DNA of 64,000 nucleotides. Origin: Marchantia polymorpha subsp. ruderalis. Lineage: Eukaryota; Streptophyta; Marchantiopsida; Marchantiales; Marchantiaceae. Below are positions 12,155 to 28,201 of this stretch, in pieces. Below the pieces are notes generated by a model. It was not told the origin of the DNA and did not search any database. It saw only the letters and a list, made by a program, of their open reading frames with translations. The stretch spans positions 7,837,501 through 7,901,500 of the forward strand of contig AP031355.1 of the NCBI GenBank assembly GCA_037833965.1, read 5' to 3'. Each line of letters opens with the position of its first letter. Position 1 is the stretch's first letter. Made by a program: the position numbers and the translations under genes.

Positions 12155-12481
12155 ATGGAGAGTGAAGATGTGGCTTATCGGGATTCTCAGACTTCCTTTG
12201 AGAATGAATCGAACTTCTGTGATCTTTCCGAAGACTTGGTCGAGAAGATTTTGAAGTTCCTCCCCGTGGCGGAATCCTTCAGGCTGCGTATCGTGTGCAG
12301 GATGTGGAATCTTCTCTTTCTCAAGCGCGCGAAAGCGTTTAGCCCTATATCACTGCGGAACCGCTCAGGCAGTGCAGTGTTTTTGAGGCGTGGAACCATC
12401 TTTCTCTCTCCGAAGCAAAGGAAGCCCCTGGCTCTCTATCGTCACGTCTATTTTGAACGCATGAGCAAGTACTGGAAGTGA
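12155..12481 (+). CDS. Short F-box protein ORF, probably truncated F-box/kelch relic
   Basis: A 108-codon frame from an ATG to TGA contains a clear F-box at about residues 23-60 (LSEDLVEKILKFLPVAES, then RLRIVCRMWNLLF), the module that docks Skp1 in SCF ubiquitin ligases. Plant F-box proteins normally continue with a kelch, LRR or FBA substrate-binding region of 250 residues or more. Here the frame stops after FERMSKYWK, a segment resembling the start of a kelch-type region. One base out of frame, the sequence stays open for about 40 codons after the stop (to about 12600), so a frameshift or an unrecognised intron could have removed the rest. No kelch blades were recognised downstream to 14.2 kb. 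The upstream 1.2 kb is GC-rich. It may be a functional short F-box protein or, more likely, a decaying copy. Confidence 0.6.
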   Translation: MESEDVAYRDSQTSFENESNFCDLSEDLVEKILKFLPVAESFRLRIVCRMWNLLFLKRAKAFSPISLRNRSGSAVFLRRGTIFLSPKQRKPLALYRHVYFERMSKYWK

Positions 12482-13302
12482 AACCTTGTCGAGTCGATGT
12501 ATCCTTCATCGGATCTGCTTGCAAAACCTGGAGATATCAAAAGACTGGTAACATAGGAAATGTGATCACAGGTATGGAGGACTCGCTTCTTCAGGACTGA
12601 TGGTCGGATAGCTTCGGCGTAAAATGTGGAGGAAAGAATCATCATCAACTAAAGTACTTCGTCAACATTGCTGGAAGGTCACAAAACGAGATTGATTCCG
12701 ATCCCTGCGCACTTCGGTAGTGCAGGAGAGCCCACGCATGCTGATAAACAATTTCTGTCGAGAACTTTCCCTAATACCAGTAAATAGAGGTTTCTGTTTC
12801 ATGTACCTGTTGATGACGACTAAGAGTGTAAAAGGCGATCGAGTAATGAGTTAATAAAAGCTGAAAAGATAGGCAAGCGGGTAGACGAGCAACATAGCGG
12901 AACAGTACATGTACAAATTGCCATCCAGAAATGATTGTAGTAAAGTTCGTAAAAGACCGTATTGTACACATGACACCGTTGGTAGTCGTGCTCATCTAGT
13001 CCCTCACATGAAGCAATCATCCCTTCCCCGACAAATATTATTGTAGATACACAATGAATCAATCTCAAAAATGATTTGTCGTGATTATACGTAAGAGGGA
13101 AGCTTAGGAGCTTATTGGTCACCAGGACGGTGCTCGATTCGACCCAGTCGTTCGTCGACGTGCATTTAATGACGACAGAGTCACTATCGTAGGGATAGTA
13201 TCATGCCGGGACTTTTCTACAGCTTCGTTTTCTGAGATAGATGCTTCAAAAGAAAGATGGTCCATTGGTACACGATAATATGATATCAGTGCGATCAATC
13301 TT

Positions 13303-13414
13303 AAGGCTGTGTTTTCGTTACCTGGAAGGACTGTGAAGAAACACGATCACTGGAAAGACTGAATGCCAGTGATCGTGTGTATCAGAGACCTTAAGGTGAT
13401 TGAGACACAGCCTT
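13303..13414. repeat. Long imperfect foldback, candidate miRNA-like precursor or inverted-repeat element
   Basis: Two arms of about 50 nt (13303-13353 and 13366-13414) face each other around a 12-nt loop. The terminal 10 bp (AAGGCTGTGT/ACACAGCCTT) and the 13 bp next to the loop (ACACGATCACTGG and complement) are perfect. Between them most differences are compatible with G-U pairing plus a small asymmetric bulge. Length and shape fit a plant MIR precursor or a MITE-like foldback. No protein coding is seen here. There is no expression evidence, so the class is open. Confidence 0.55.
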
Positions 13415-15492
13415 CACAGGTAGTTTCGAGTGGAGCAACGAGACAACTTCATATTTTGTGAACTCTGATGTTCTGATCTGTCTGTAGAGCTGAAAAAATG
13501 TCTGCATCTTGAAAGTTCCAAACATTTCAAGTTCATTCTAATTTTTTGCCTTGGATGCGTGGAATCTGTCGACGAGTATAATGATCGAGACATTTGCACC
13601 GGTCCGAAGTCGACTTTCGAGAGTACCAAGAAGTCTAAGTTATTTAAGAAACGTTAGGTTCCAGTGCTTGTGCTGTCGGAAGTTTGGGGTACACAGAGAT
13701 CTTCATACTCGGCTGTCCTTTCCATAGGTCTGGTGACAAAGGCTGGATCGAAGGGCTCCAAAGCATACAGTTACAGGCTCTTGGCTGTGAGATCAACTCG
13801 CCCAAATCATGAGTGATCCCAATCAAGGTAGAAGACAAGCGGCCAATTTTCCGTTCTTACGAACACAGCTGTGCACAATCTCAAGTTAGAGGAAGAACTA
13901 ACATGTCACGGGAACGTTACAATCGGGATTCCAGCAACATGTTCTCTGAAGTGTAGAGGAGTAGACGAGAATATCCACTTGGATATACATGCACTCAATT
14001 TCAATCTACAATGGGGCTGTAGGTTTCTGGATTTGCGACCCACATTAGCGATGAAAGCTACCACATCGTCTTCTATAATTCTAAGATGTGATGTCTACGT
14101 ACGGTTCTGGGCAGGTTACACCAACCGACTGTTAGGCAGGATAGTTGCAGTGAACGACTCAAGTTGAATCTTGGTATGAGAAAGGATGGATACATCCAAT
14201 ATCTCGGATAATAAACCAGGGCTCTGATGATTATTTGTATCCAGATCTGACTTCTAAACGATCTAATTGTAGAAATAAAACAATATCATTGCTGCGGCCT
14301 TTATATTGAGTTCTGAACTTATTCATAAGCAATGGCAAACAAAGCAATGTAAAAAACATCAGATTTGGATTATCTAAGGCCACAAACGTTGAATGTGCAT
14401 GTTTACTTCACATAACATCAAATGTTGTTACAAATCCAATCTGCTGGACACCAAAGTAGTAAAATCTGAAGGTGTAACGTATATTATGTGTGATATAAAT
14501 ATGTCAATATTTTTGGTTTGAGGTCCACCTTAAAAGGGTATATACAAGCCCTGCACTCTACTGATAAAAATCATCGGTGGTTGTGTATAATCTTTGCAAA
14601 AACCGATATAGTGAAGCACATGCTGGTATATGTGCTTGTACTGGGTTTCTAGTATAAGGGTTTCATCTCACTGTAGAAGCATATAGAGACAATTTTTGAA
14701 GAGTAGGATTTGTAATGGAAGAAAGGGATGTGAACTGCAGTGAGAAGTAGTTCTGGTAGATGTCGTAAGGACCTAGAAAATATCTTACTCTACACCAGTA
14801 TCATTCCTTTCCAAGATGACTTGTTTCATACGTCCAAAAGATATTGAGATCGGTAAAACAAAAATGATCCAGAAGGTGCGACTGATGTATGACTATTCTA
14901 ATTCACATTCTCGTGGGAAAGAAGATCAGTTTGGTAGGAATATTCACTAATAAGTGGACCGGACATAAGATTTGATTTAAGCCCGCACTCCAAAGGCATT
15001 TGGCAAGTGGGGCATGGAGTGGGTACAAGGAGAAATTTAAAACTGAATGGATAGGTTTACATTCTTTCAATAGCTGTAATTTTCCAGTGCATGCCCAGAT
15101 GTAATTGAGCATCAAACTCAGCTGGAGATTGGCGTACCATGTTCAGTTACTCGCGTCGGGGAAGACGTTTCATAACAAATTACTGTCTCCGTTCCTAGAC
15201 GGTTACTAAGCTCTTACGAATACGAACCATTTCTGCATCAAGTTGTTTGTCCTCAGGTTGTGGCCCCCTTGGCAACTTGGATATCACAATTCCCTCTCTG
15301 ACCTTCTTGGACTCTCTTCCGTTGCCAAGAGCTGAATTTTGATGAGGTATGGAACTATTACCAACCATAGGTACGTAATACGATTAATTATGTTCAGATC
15401 ATTATTATTGATAGGAGACCCGAAATTGAGTTGGCTCACTCTTGAAGGTGCTTGAATATATGTAGCGCTTAAATTATGCGCATGACGCTAAC

Positions 15493-15512
15493 GAGAGAGA
15501 GAGAGAGAGAGA
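15493..15512. repeat. (GA)10 microsatellite
   Basis: An uninterrupted GA dinucleotide run of 20 bases, followed by an A-rich tract, about 1.4 kb upstream of the tocopherol cyclase start. Confidence 0.9.
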
Positions 15513-16945
15513 AAAAAGTCATTTTCAATGGCTGACTCCTCTGCTTTCCGTGCTGAAAAACATGCCACAAGTCTCTCGCAGTGCAGGGATATTCTCTCAA
15601 TCCATCGTCAACAAGCTGTCGGGCGAGCAGTTTCACTGCGAAGCAATTCTTCGAGTATGGAAGGTTTCATTCAAAATAGTCCCATGGGTCGATGTGGAAT
15701 CAAACTCGATAAACATCTGGGACGCGAGGAACATGTTGGAACGAAGGCAATAGATGCTCGACTGACTAATGTGTCTCTTGCGAAACTTCCACGCGACGGT
15801 CAGATCTGCTAATGCACGGCAATAACAAACAACTCGATCCAGTCTCGCGTTACAATCAAAAGAAACAATCGCAAGCTGGATGTCGGAAGGTCCCAGCACC
15901 TGCACCCTCCTCTTCCTCGAGCCCTTCGAGAATTGATATTGTAGACATCTTGAAGCCCTGGGAAGAGCAAGGCGCCGCATCTAATACAGTTTAATATAAT
16001 ATAATATGTTTTAATTCAATTTAATTTAATACCAAATAGAAGAAGGTCTGCAGATAACGCATCATCCCTGTTCGGCCGACCTATTTCTCTTGGCTAATTA
16101 CGCGCCTTTTTCCAGACAGAGAGGGACAGGGAAGGAGTCGCGCGACTATTAAACTGCCGAAAAGCTCGCACGTCGGGCGGACCAGACTTCCCGAGAAGAA
16201 GAGGCCGTCGGAAAGGAACACGGTGAGGTCCGAAACCGAGGCAAGCGGTCCACAGGCAGAGATCGGCCTGCGCTGCCGGTGCCGTGAATGGCCTCCCGGC
16301 GGAGAGCGGGCGAGCGGGTGGTCCCGGGCAGAGACAAGTGGTGCCATACAAGTGAAGATCAGGGGGGGGGCCAGGTGTCCGAGGCTCCGATGCCCACAGA
16401 TCCAGCCGGGCTCGGGGGCCAACGCGAAGCTGCCGCGTGGAGTGGCCCCGACGATCCACCCGCGCCTTCTTCTTCTTCTCACGAAACCCGACGCGCCGGG
16501 CGTTGGCGAGATATTGCCGGTCGGTTGGATGGACGGAGGGAGGTAGCCCCGGGGGTGAATAAATGTCCTCCTCTACATATGGCCGAGGTTCGATCGCCCG
16601 CCGCTCCGTACATGCGCTTCCTTCGCAACGTCTGTCATGTTTATAGCGCCACGGCAAATTTCTCGTGATCCATTCCTCGTGGTCGGGGGAGGGCGCTATA
16701 TCTTGGATCGGGCGCGCTGGGCTGCGATTCTCGCCCAGGCGCCGAAGCTGGCAGTGCGCAGCGGGTGGCGCAATCTCAACGGAATTTCAAATGGCTTAGT
16801 GGAGACACTGCGGCCCAAATTGGATGAAGAGAGCGATAAATAGTCGGGACGGAGTGCGCGGGGCGAGTTGTGTTTAGAAGAGAGGAGATTACTCGACGAA
16901 AGTGCTGGGAGTGATTGGGAGGTGAGGTCGTCAATAGGTGGAACG

Positions 16946-20945
<4,000 letters not shown>

Positions 20946-22512
20946 TATATATGTGCGAAACGGAGTAAAATCTCACCAGATTGAGTGATATATTCTTCTC
21001 TAGAGTTCTTCTCTAGAATTTTACTGCGATTTCAAACATAAGTAAAGCCTGACTGTCTAGCGAAACCCTAAATGAAGAAGGTTTGTATCGATTCTCATGA
21101 TCATCGAGGGCGTATATTCCTGCTTTATGAGCGTAATTGGAGCAGAACCTACTCGGCCCCTTAGAATCTAGGGACGAGTTTAGCTGCACAAACTTATACA
21201 TAGCCCCTATATAGGGCCTTCATAGACCCAGGCAGGTGTCATCCTGCAGTGAGCCGTTACGGAAGTTCTTCTTTTCGCTCTGACTCTACTCCTTTGGACC
21301 AAAGATGGAAGAATGTGCGGGCAGACTAACCGGGCAGGTTTTTGATTGGCACTCAGTTTTCCGGTGGAGCATCAAAGTGACTGAAGTAGATCGCTCCGCT
21401 TTCCGGCAGACGGATCTAGCGATGGACTATAAGAACATATGGGCATCCATCCGCACTCAACTATGAGGGAATTCCTATTCTCACAACCTGGTCGACGTCA
21501 TACTGACGACCATAGTTTTTCACAGCAGAATTGTTCAACCGATGTTTGAAACTGTGTCGAACACCTTGAAAATGTTTCTCTTCGTGCTTTTCCCTTCTTC
21601 CCCTGCTACCTGAGCACATGAATCCACCGGAGAATGGATCGAATAGGCAAGTCACAATTCGTCAGTTAGTCTTTCTGAATCAAGACCTGAATCGACGTAT
21701 CACTTTGAAGAGAGCAACTCGGCACATTGATAAAGTCGGTGTGGATGATCCAACAGCGATGGTTGACTATGCTAGAAAAATGTCGTTTCAAACACGAGTC
21801 AGGGATAGGAGTAACATTCAAATTTTTTCTTGACTCGCTGGTTCAAAGTGCGCTGGTGATAGTTGGGGAACTCCGAGAAGAGATCTTCTTGCCGAGCAGG
21901 TGATATCTAGTACATTGGTTCACCCAATTGTGGAGTTCATGGTCTTCAAGTTTCGTGTTCAGTCCTCTACTTTCTAAATGCTGAAACCTTCAGCCTGTTT
22001 CTATCAAAGTGAAAGCACTCCTGAAATGTCCAGAAACGCGGACATTGTCACTCAGAAACTTTTGAGCTTCGATGTCTCCGGATGAATGAGAAGGGTTCTG
22101 TCTGATATGTTAACCTTCTAGGACTGACTTCGAGAGCCATATTTTTGAAGGTCTGTCATGGTGCTTCGAATTACATGGCCCGAGAACTGAAGTGCACCTT
22201 TGACTTGAGGTTCTCGGTTGGAATATAAATGCTCCTCTTGATAGCTTCTAGAGTTATTTGGATGTATCGTTGAATAGCCAGAGATCAGATAAACATATAA
22301 TAGCCAGAGAGTTGAGATGTGGAGCTCCTTCAGTTTGGTTCATATTGCTGCGCAATACAAATTGTAAGCATGTCCTCATTCTGATCTAAACATTGGGTTA
22401 CAGACAGGTCAGAATTATTGATCGAGACAAGCCCGCACGATTTACATTCTCTTATTCTCAAGACTCAAATTCTATTTTCTTCCGTATTTTTTCAAAACTT
22501 TATTTTTTGAGT

Positions 22513-22786
22513 ATGATAAGTACCCTCTCATCTCCAAGTTGTCGAATGTGCCCATGAGCCTCATCGGGGAGCAGCTATCAAAGTCAGCAAACCGGAATTT
22601 AGAGAAGAACGAGAGACATATTTGTCCTAAGTTCAGGTGAATTATTTAAAACTCAAATGACACATGAAAAATTTCTGATATATAATAGGCAGACGTATTC
22701 TGCAAAGCTACTCTTATGGAACTTCTGCCAGGTTTTGAGTACATCGTCTGATAACTGGCAACTTCTGTCGGATGAGACAAAACCTG
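22513..22786. repeat. 274-bp direct repeat, copy A
   Basis: It begins ATGATAAGTACCCT and ends GATGAGACAAAACCTG. It matches 23364-23637 over its entire length with no length change and about 16 base differences counted by eye (about 94% identity). In the minus orientation both copies keep a related reading frame (HPTEVASYQTMYSK, RSSIRVALQN, YYISEIFH), though copy A has a stop after SFEF. There are no terminal inverted repeats. Confidence 0.85.
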
Positions 22787-22956
22787 TATTTGGAACTCGC
22801 CAACCTTTTGGCTATTACAAGCCTCTGTCGAATCAGTCCTCACTACTCTCCGTACTTACTATCCAAGGTCTAACTTGATTCACTCAAGCATGCAGTAAGT
22901 TCACACAACACACATATGACCAGAAATCTTACAGCAGATGCTTCTGCTGACTTTAT

Positions 22957-23195
22957 TTATGTCGTCAGATATACACATGGTTCTGTGATGTAGGGTTCAG
23001 TGCGATAGTACATTGAGTTCGAGAATAATTCTCCAAATTCTGACAAAAGTACTGTATACGTCTTCCTGTTTTCGTCATGAGAGTTCTCAAGGAATATAAA
23101 CAGCATAATTTGGAGGTGTTCTCTCTCATTTGCAGTTGCAAGGGTTGCATGAGCACTTGTCACCTCACTTGCATCCTTCGTTGGCACCCTCAAAG
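22957..23195 (-). pseudogene. Possible stray exon between the direct repeats
   Basis: On the minus strand a polypyrimidine-CAG acceptor (after a T-rich run at about 23201-23210) is followed by about 78 open codons. They include RVPTKDASEVTSAHATLATA, then EREHLQIMLFIFLENSHDEN, then KTYTVLLSEFGELFSNSMYY. The composition is protein-like, but there is no donor I trust and no recognisable family. It may be a leftover exon of the segment duplicated around it. Confidence 0.25.
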
Positions 23196-23363
23196 CTGTA
23201 TCAAAAAAAACAAAATTATAATCAGATATTGATCGACCGTCCCAAAATCCAAGAACGGTGATTTTATGAATGTAACGCCATGAGTATATAAGCCACCATA
23301 CATGTTTACAGGTTAATCAAGCATGAATTGCAAACATGTGTCCAATATATAGAAACCGGCGGG

Positions 23364-23637
23364 ATGATAAGTACCCTATCATCTCTGAGTTGTCGAATAT
23401 ATCCATGGACCTCATCGGGCAGCAGCTATCAAAGTCAGCAAACCGGAATTTAGAGAAGAACGAGAGACATATTTGTCCTAAGTTCAGGTGAATTATGTAA
23501 AACTCAAATGACTCATGAAAAATTTCTGATATATAATAGACAGACCTATTCTGCAGAGCTACTCTGATGGAACTTCTGCCAGCTTTTGAGTACATCGTCT
23601 GATAACTGGCAACTTCTGTCGGATGAGACAAAACCTG
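23364..23637. repeat. 274-bp direct repeat, copy B
   Basis: The second copy lies 851 bp from copy A in the same orientation. Its minus-strand frame runs longer (open from about 23631 to 23317). The conserved part includes HPTEVASYQTMYSK and continues through FSKFRFADFDSC. It could be a segmental duplication of an exon-bearing fragment or a dispersed repeat present twice by chance insertion. Confidence 0.85.
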
Positions 23638-24198
23638 AAATCGAGGCGAATTACATATCTCGTGCGAAATCTACTTATAGAAATGGTCAGCTGCACCATC
23701 AGAGAACAAACAGATGCAAAGGATGGAGGGAGGGGAGCAGACACTTATGGCGTTGAGAGCTTGTGAGAATTCAAGTTCAGCACAAACAAAAATTCCCAAA
23801 GTCTCTTAAACACATGCATTCAATGTAACATAAATTAAGCATAACACCTGAATTGTACAATTAGGAACTATTGTCACAACGACTTTGTCCACTTCAGAAT
23901 TCAGGTCAAGTCACTCAGTGTAGCTTTCAACCAGAAGCCAGTCTCAAGTTTAATGGTGCTCTACTTCACTGCCAACTAGAACCAGAAATCACAGCAGCAA
24001 GACTTCAGCATATAACTTGGATACTTTGCCCCATGGTCAAAAAGCTGAAATGTACATGTGCAAATCAGCTACCACTTCTTTCGAGCTACATTGGAGCCTA
24101 TCTAGATAGAGTGGAAAAAAAAACAGGTCTGAAAATTGCCATTGAAGACTTTTGTAAGTGAAACTAACCAGTATCGAAGTCCACGTACGACTTTCAAT

Positions 24199-26003
24199 TC
24201 ATCGCCATATGTTAGCACGTCGTGTCCTCTCACCAGGTGGCTTTCTCTTGGCGCCTACATCCATGTTATCATCTGAAGAACGAGTTCTCCTATCTGTAAT
24301 AACAGCAATTCAATCGCATATATTATCATTTTGATACAACATATTTCAGTTAAAGTTAAAGCTCAAAGAAAATGCTTGGGAACCATCTTACTTGCACGTT
24401 TTTCGCCGTGATCACGTTCTGGTCTTTTGCTAAGATCCTTAACAAGAGACATCGCTGTTGCAAACAGTTCAACTTTATTCCACCACTTGTTGGCAGCAAC
24501 AGCCCATTTTACCGACCCTTTGTTTTCAAGTGTGTTGACACGGATCTTATATGAGGCGTCTGCCGTATAAAGTTCGTCTGCCGTATACTTCTCTCCCCAC
24601 TCCAAGAGAAGATTTCGTTTTTTTGCATCCATCCTCTTGACTTCAACCTTCGCTCCCCACTTTTCAACTTCCTGTGATATATGTACAGACATAAAAAATG
24701 GATGTATGGGCTCTACGGAACCATACATCTCTGATTCATCAAGAGCTGACTTTGAAATCTCACCCTGAAAAAAATAACAAGCACAATACTCTTAGATCAT
24801 ATCCAAACTGCAATATCTGTAATTGTAACATAAACATTACAAATTGGAAAATCTTTACGTCAGGAGTAAGAATGTCTGACCTTTGTCCGAGCTGTCTCTT
24901 CATCTTCGATGACACCCAAGTCTGCCATGCGCTTCATTCGACCTCTCAGAACGGTTTCTCCAAGATCAAGTTTAGCTTTCCTGCCCGTTGGACTATAGAG
25001 ATAATCCAGAAATTTCAAGATTATTCGTTCATTACATTCCAAAGATGGATTCCAGTTGGATTGTTCAATCCAACTGTACTTACCACAGAATACTATCCAT
25101 TCTTTTGCCTCAGCTTTCAAATCCCTGCAACTGTCATCTGCACTCAAGATTGCCACAAGATCTTCCATGGCTTCAACTTCGTCAATGTCAATCTCTGACT
25201 TCTTCATACCTCACCGTTGACTGCTCTTTCTATTTTTGGCGTGCTCTCCCTTCACCCACTCTTGAATAGAATCTTCAAACTGTGCCTTTCTCCTACAGGG
25301 ATCTAGTAGTTCGTCAAGATGATCAAAGACAAAATTTGAAAACTCTGGAATTCTCAACATGTTCCAACCTGGAAGGAAATTCTTGCATACGAGTCTCATG
25401 GCCCTCAAAATCACTGGAGGTTCCTCCAATTCTCCTATATCCTCTCCCGTCATTAGAGAATATATTTTTTGGTCGAAATACCCCTTAATAATCTAGACAC
25501 ACAACTCAAACTATCAATTCTGCAACATATATACGGTTATTGCAATCTGAACATAATAAATCTCAAATTATTTGTGGAAGTCTACTTGAATTCAATTTGA
25601 AATAAACAATGCAAATAGAAAAAAAAAACTTGCCAATAAAAGAATTGCATACCTCGCCTCGAAAGAAGTCCAACTTATCTTGCTTGTGCTTGATCCAACG
25701 TTGACAGAAATTACCAAAATGCTTGTCACAAGAGTCAATCAACTCTTTCTTGTCAGCCTTCCTGGAAACTCCAGTCGTCTTTGGTCCAGGTGGAAGCTTC
25801 TGGGTAATTTGGAGATGACAGTCCACATGGTCTTTCCTCCAATGCTTTTCGATATAATTTTTTTGGGAAAATGTTCCTGGGAAAGGACAACCTTGCAGTA
25901 GGCATTTCCAGTTATGCCTACCGCCCTTGGTGACGTGTGGCACCTTCGCATAGTGCCTATCCAATATCGCCTCTTCCAGTTCGCCCCCAAATACTTCCGC
26001 CAT
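24199..26003 (-). CDS. Zinc-finger-like protein gene with an in-frame stop; unknown function
   Basis: Five segments join in phase on the minus strand: 25653-26003, 24881-25492 (containing the stop), 24392-24764 and 24199-24293, with GT-AG borders, to 476 residues plus stop. An in-frame TGA at 25211-25213 interrupts the 612-nt middle segment between RKSSQR and MKKSEIDIDE. Residues 30-60 form a C2H2-like finger (C34, C39, H54, H59 in HNWKCLLQGC to EKHWRKDH), as in BED or C2H2 DNA-binding modules. The rest is acidic/helical (IDIDEVEAMEDLVAILSA), with WAVAANKWWNKVELFATAM near the end and a basic tail (RRTRSS, KRKPPGERTRR) like a nuclear localisation signal. The ATG at 26003 has an in-frame stop just upstream. 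The TGA may mean a pseudogene, a split pair of genes, or a small intron I failed to place. It lies on the same strand as the transposase gene at 30-34 kb and shares intron motifs with it. Confidence 0.5.
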
Positions 26004-28201
26004 GACCGCTCACTACACCACTGGCTCGCAACAGGAGTTCGCTAGAGATGTAGCAGCTGGAGATATGGAAACGGTTAGGCTTATTATAAAATATATCCAC
26101 ATGAAATCACATTTTCCTAATGGCCTAGAACAAAGTCCATAAGATGAGATCACCTCCCTTCCAAACCTCTCAAGCTTCTAAGTTGAAACTAACAATGCAG
26201 ATAAATATGCTCGGACACACAAAAGTACACTCTTTACAGCTTGCACTCAGATTCCACACACAGGGCCAACTGAGCTGAAAAGTGGCAAGACATATCGGGT
26301 GTTTCAAATTTCTTAATCAGAGGCTCTTGGTCTCTTAAAAATTGATCCCTTTTGATCTGAACTGGCTTTGACGTCCACAACAAGTGTCACTTGGAGAGCG
26401 AACTGATTTCGTAGCTATTTCACAGAAACTTTAAAATCATATGTGCTTTTAATAGTCAGACAGAAGCTCATGGCTGGAAGAGAAACATGAATCGATCCGC
26501 ATTTGCAAAAGTGTAGTATCAGGAGTGATTAGTCAATATAGCACAAAACATTCAACTCGAACTGAAGTAATAAATAGCATAAGGCTAATCTGTGCAGATA
26601 AAAACTAAAAGTGAAACACAAACAGGTGATATTTGTCAGAGCATTATTAGTATAGCACACGGTTCATTCATAAATTTGTTCTGAACAATGCTTCCTTTTC
26701 TCTCAAAAAAGTTAACCCTTTTCAAAACGAAAGAGTTGAACTTATTATCCGTGGGTTGGGGACCAAACTATGAACCAATGAAGCAAGATTGCAACTGTAC
26801 CTCCACGTAAGTAGTAAACTTTTTGCTTCGCATACAGAATGGACATGCAACCTACGTGGATGCTCTCTGAAGAAAAATCAGACGCCGATGTCTACGTTTG
26901 ATAACAATCTAGAAAATATTAGATTCATAATGAAATAAGATGAGTTATATAATGTTGATTTCACCTCAGATGAAGAAAAATGGCAATAACTCAATTAGTT
27001 ACGATAAACATTAGGCTTAGAGTTATCTTGGGGGCTAATGAGACAGGGTGGCAGATTTCTCGGGTTCATTCAAATTGCTATGGAGTGGAAGTGACAGTAG
27101 TGCTCCAGCAGAATTTTCGAGGCACTGTTTTCTCTGAAGTGGTGAGTATCTATGTTGGTTCAATCTCAGTTTTAGAATCTCGCATAGTATACTTGAGGCA
27201 TCATGAGCTACTGTTATTGGAAGATCATCGGAAGTTACTTCTCATGATTCTTTTGTTTTCCAAAATATAAATGTACAATGTGAATGAACTTCAAATGATC
27301 ATTTAATCGCAATAGGTGCTGAAGACCCTTTGGCACTTGCTATTAGTAGTTTCCACTCACTCTTACCTTCACACATGCTGTAAATAAAAAATACTACCAC
27401 TATTAAAATTTATGTTGAATATTAAGATCTACCCCATTCCACAGCAATCCAACACTCATAAGTCCACTCAGCAAGTGATGAATTTCTCATGATCACATTC
27501 AGGTGTAATTATGAGAGAAGAATACTGATATAATGTTTCTGTGGCCTGATTGTTTTACCAAAAATACATACTATATATAAAACTCATGAGAAAACACATT
27601 GCACAACGTAGGACAAAACAAGTGGTAGCAGGTAAATGTAAGCAAATCTAGCCCGTAGAAATGAGTTGTTTCTCTGTTCAGAAGCTAGCAGCGCAAAAGA
27701 TAAAAACTTAAGAGTCATTATTTAGATAGTATCTCTCTTCAGAGCGTGTAATCGAAGAGTAAAAAACAGCCTTACTTTGAAACATAGCATTGGAATATGC
27801 GTTTTGTTGGTAGCAAAAGGAAAGAGGAGGTTCGGGCCGACAAAGAATCATCAACCATCTATCCGGGGACATACAGAGAGAACCTACAGGACAGCAAAAC
27901 AAAGTTGTACAAGTTTCTGGGCAAATGTACAGGATGTTAGACAAAGTTCGATACACGCCAATGTAGGCTGAAGCGGTAACTTCAATACGAGAACAAACAC
28001 TCAACGTGATATCAAATTTTATGTATAATGGCCGGTGTGGTTGGTCGGAAAATGACGCATAGAGAGAGTTGTTACACAACAAAAACACAGACTGGTTTCT
28101 CAAGATGAAAATTGAGCGAGAATGTGAACATCGGATGATTCCCTTGTGTAGGGTAGGAGTAGGAACACTTCAAGATATCCACGAAAAAGTACTGTCAGTA
28201 C
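26004..28201. other. Intergenic, AT-rich, no gene recognised
   Basis: Presumed 5' flank of the finger gene (to about 26.1 kb), then AT-rich DNA. Open frames at 26980-27270 (+) and 27708-28103 (-) have no domains. The latter lies where the 3' UTR of the coiled-coil segments at 28.2-29.0 kb would be. Confidence 0.4.

Larger units (their letters stand above)
12482..16945. other. Intergenic region with foldback; promoter side of VTE1
   Basis: No coding sequence is recognised. Open frames at 13644-13838 (-), 13871-14167 (+) and 15528-15812 (+) lack domains. A long imperfect foldback sits at 13303-13414. A small 8-bp inverted repeat (AAGCACAT/ATGTGCTT) lies near 14610-14640. From about 16050 to 16945 the DNA turns GC-rich and is likely the promoter and 5' UTR of the tocopherol cyclase gene. 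Confidence 0.5.
20946..24198. other. Intergenic region with duplicated segment
   Basis: The first few hundred bases are presumably the VTE1 3' UTR. A plus-strand open frame at 21618-21833 has no recognisable domain. A 274-bp direct repeat occurs at 22513 and 23364. Between the copies a minus-strand segment (22957-23195) looks like a stray exon. The plus-strand frame at 23871-24161 (96 codons) is not recognised and has no splice partner that I can see. Confidence 0.45.

Noticed and set aside
21838..22240. Possible shared repeat with the RIC1 last intron (a GACATTGTCACTCAGAAACT-like match near 22035 and 50370)
   Set aside because: The similarity is limited to about 25 bases with mismatches and does not extend; could be chance.
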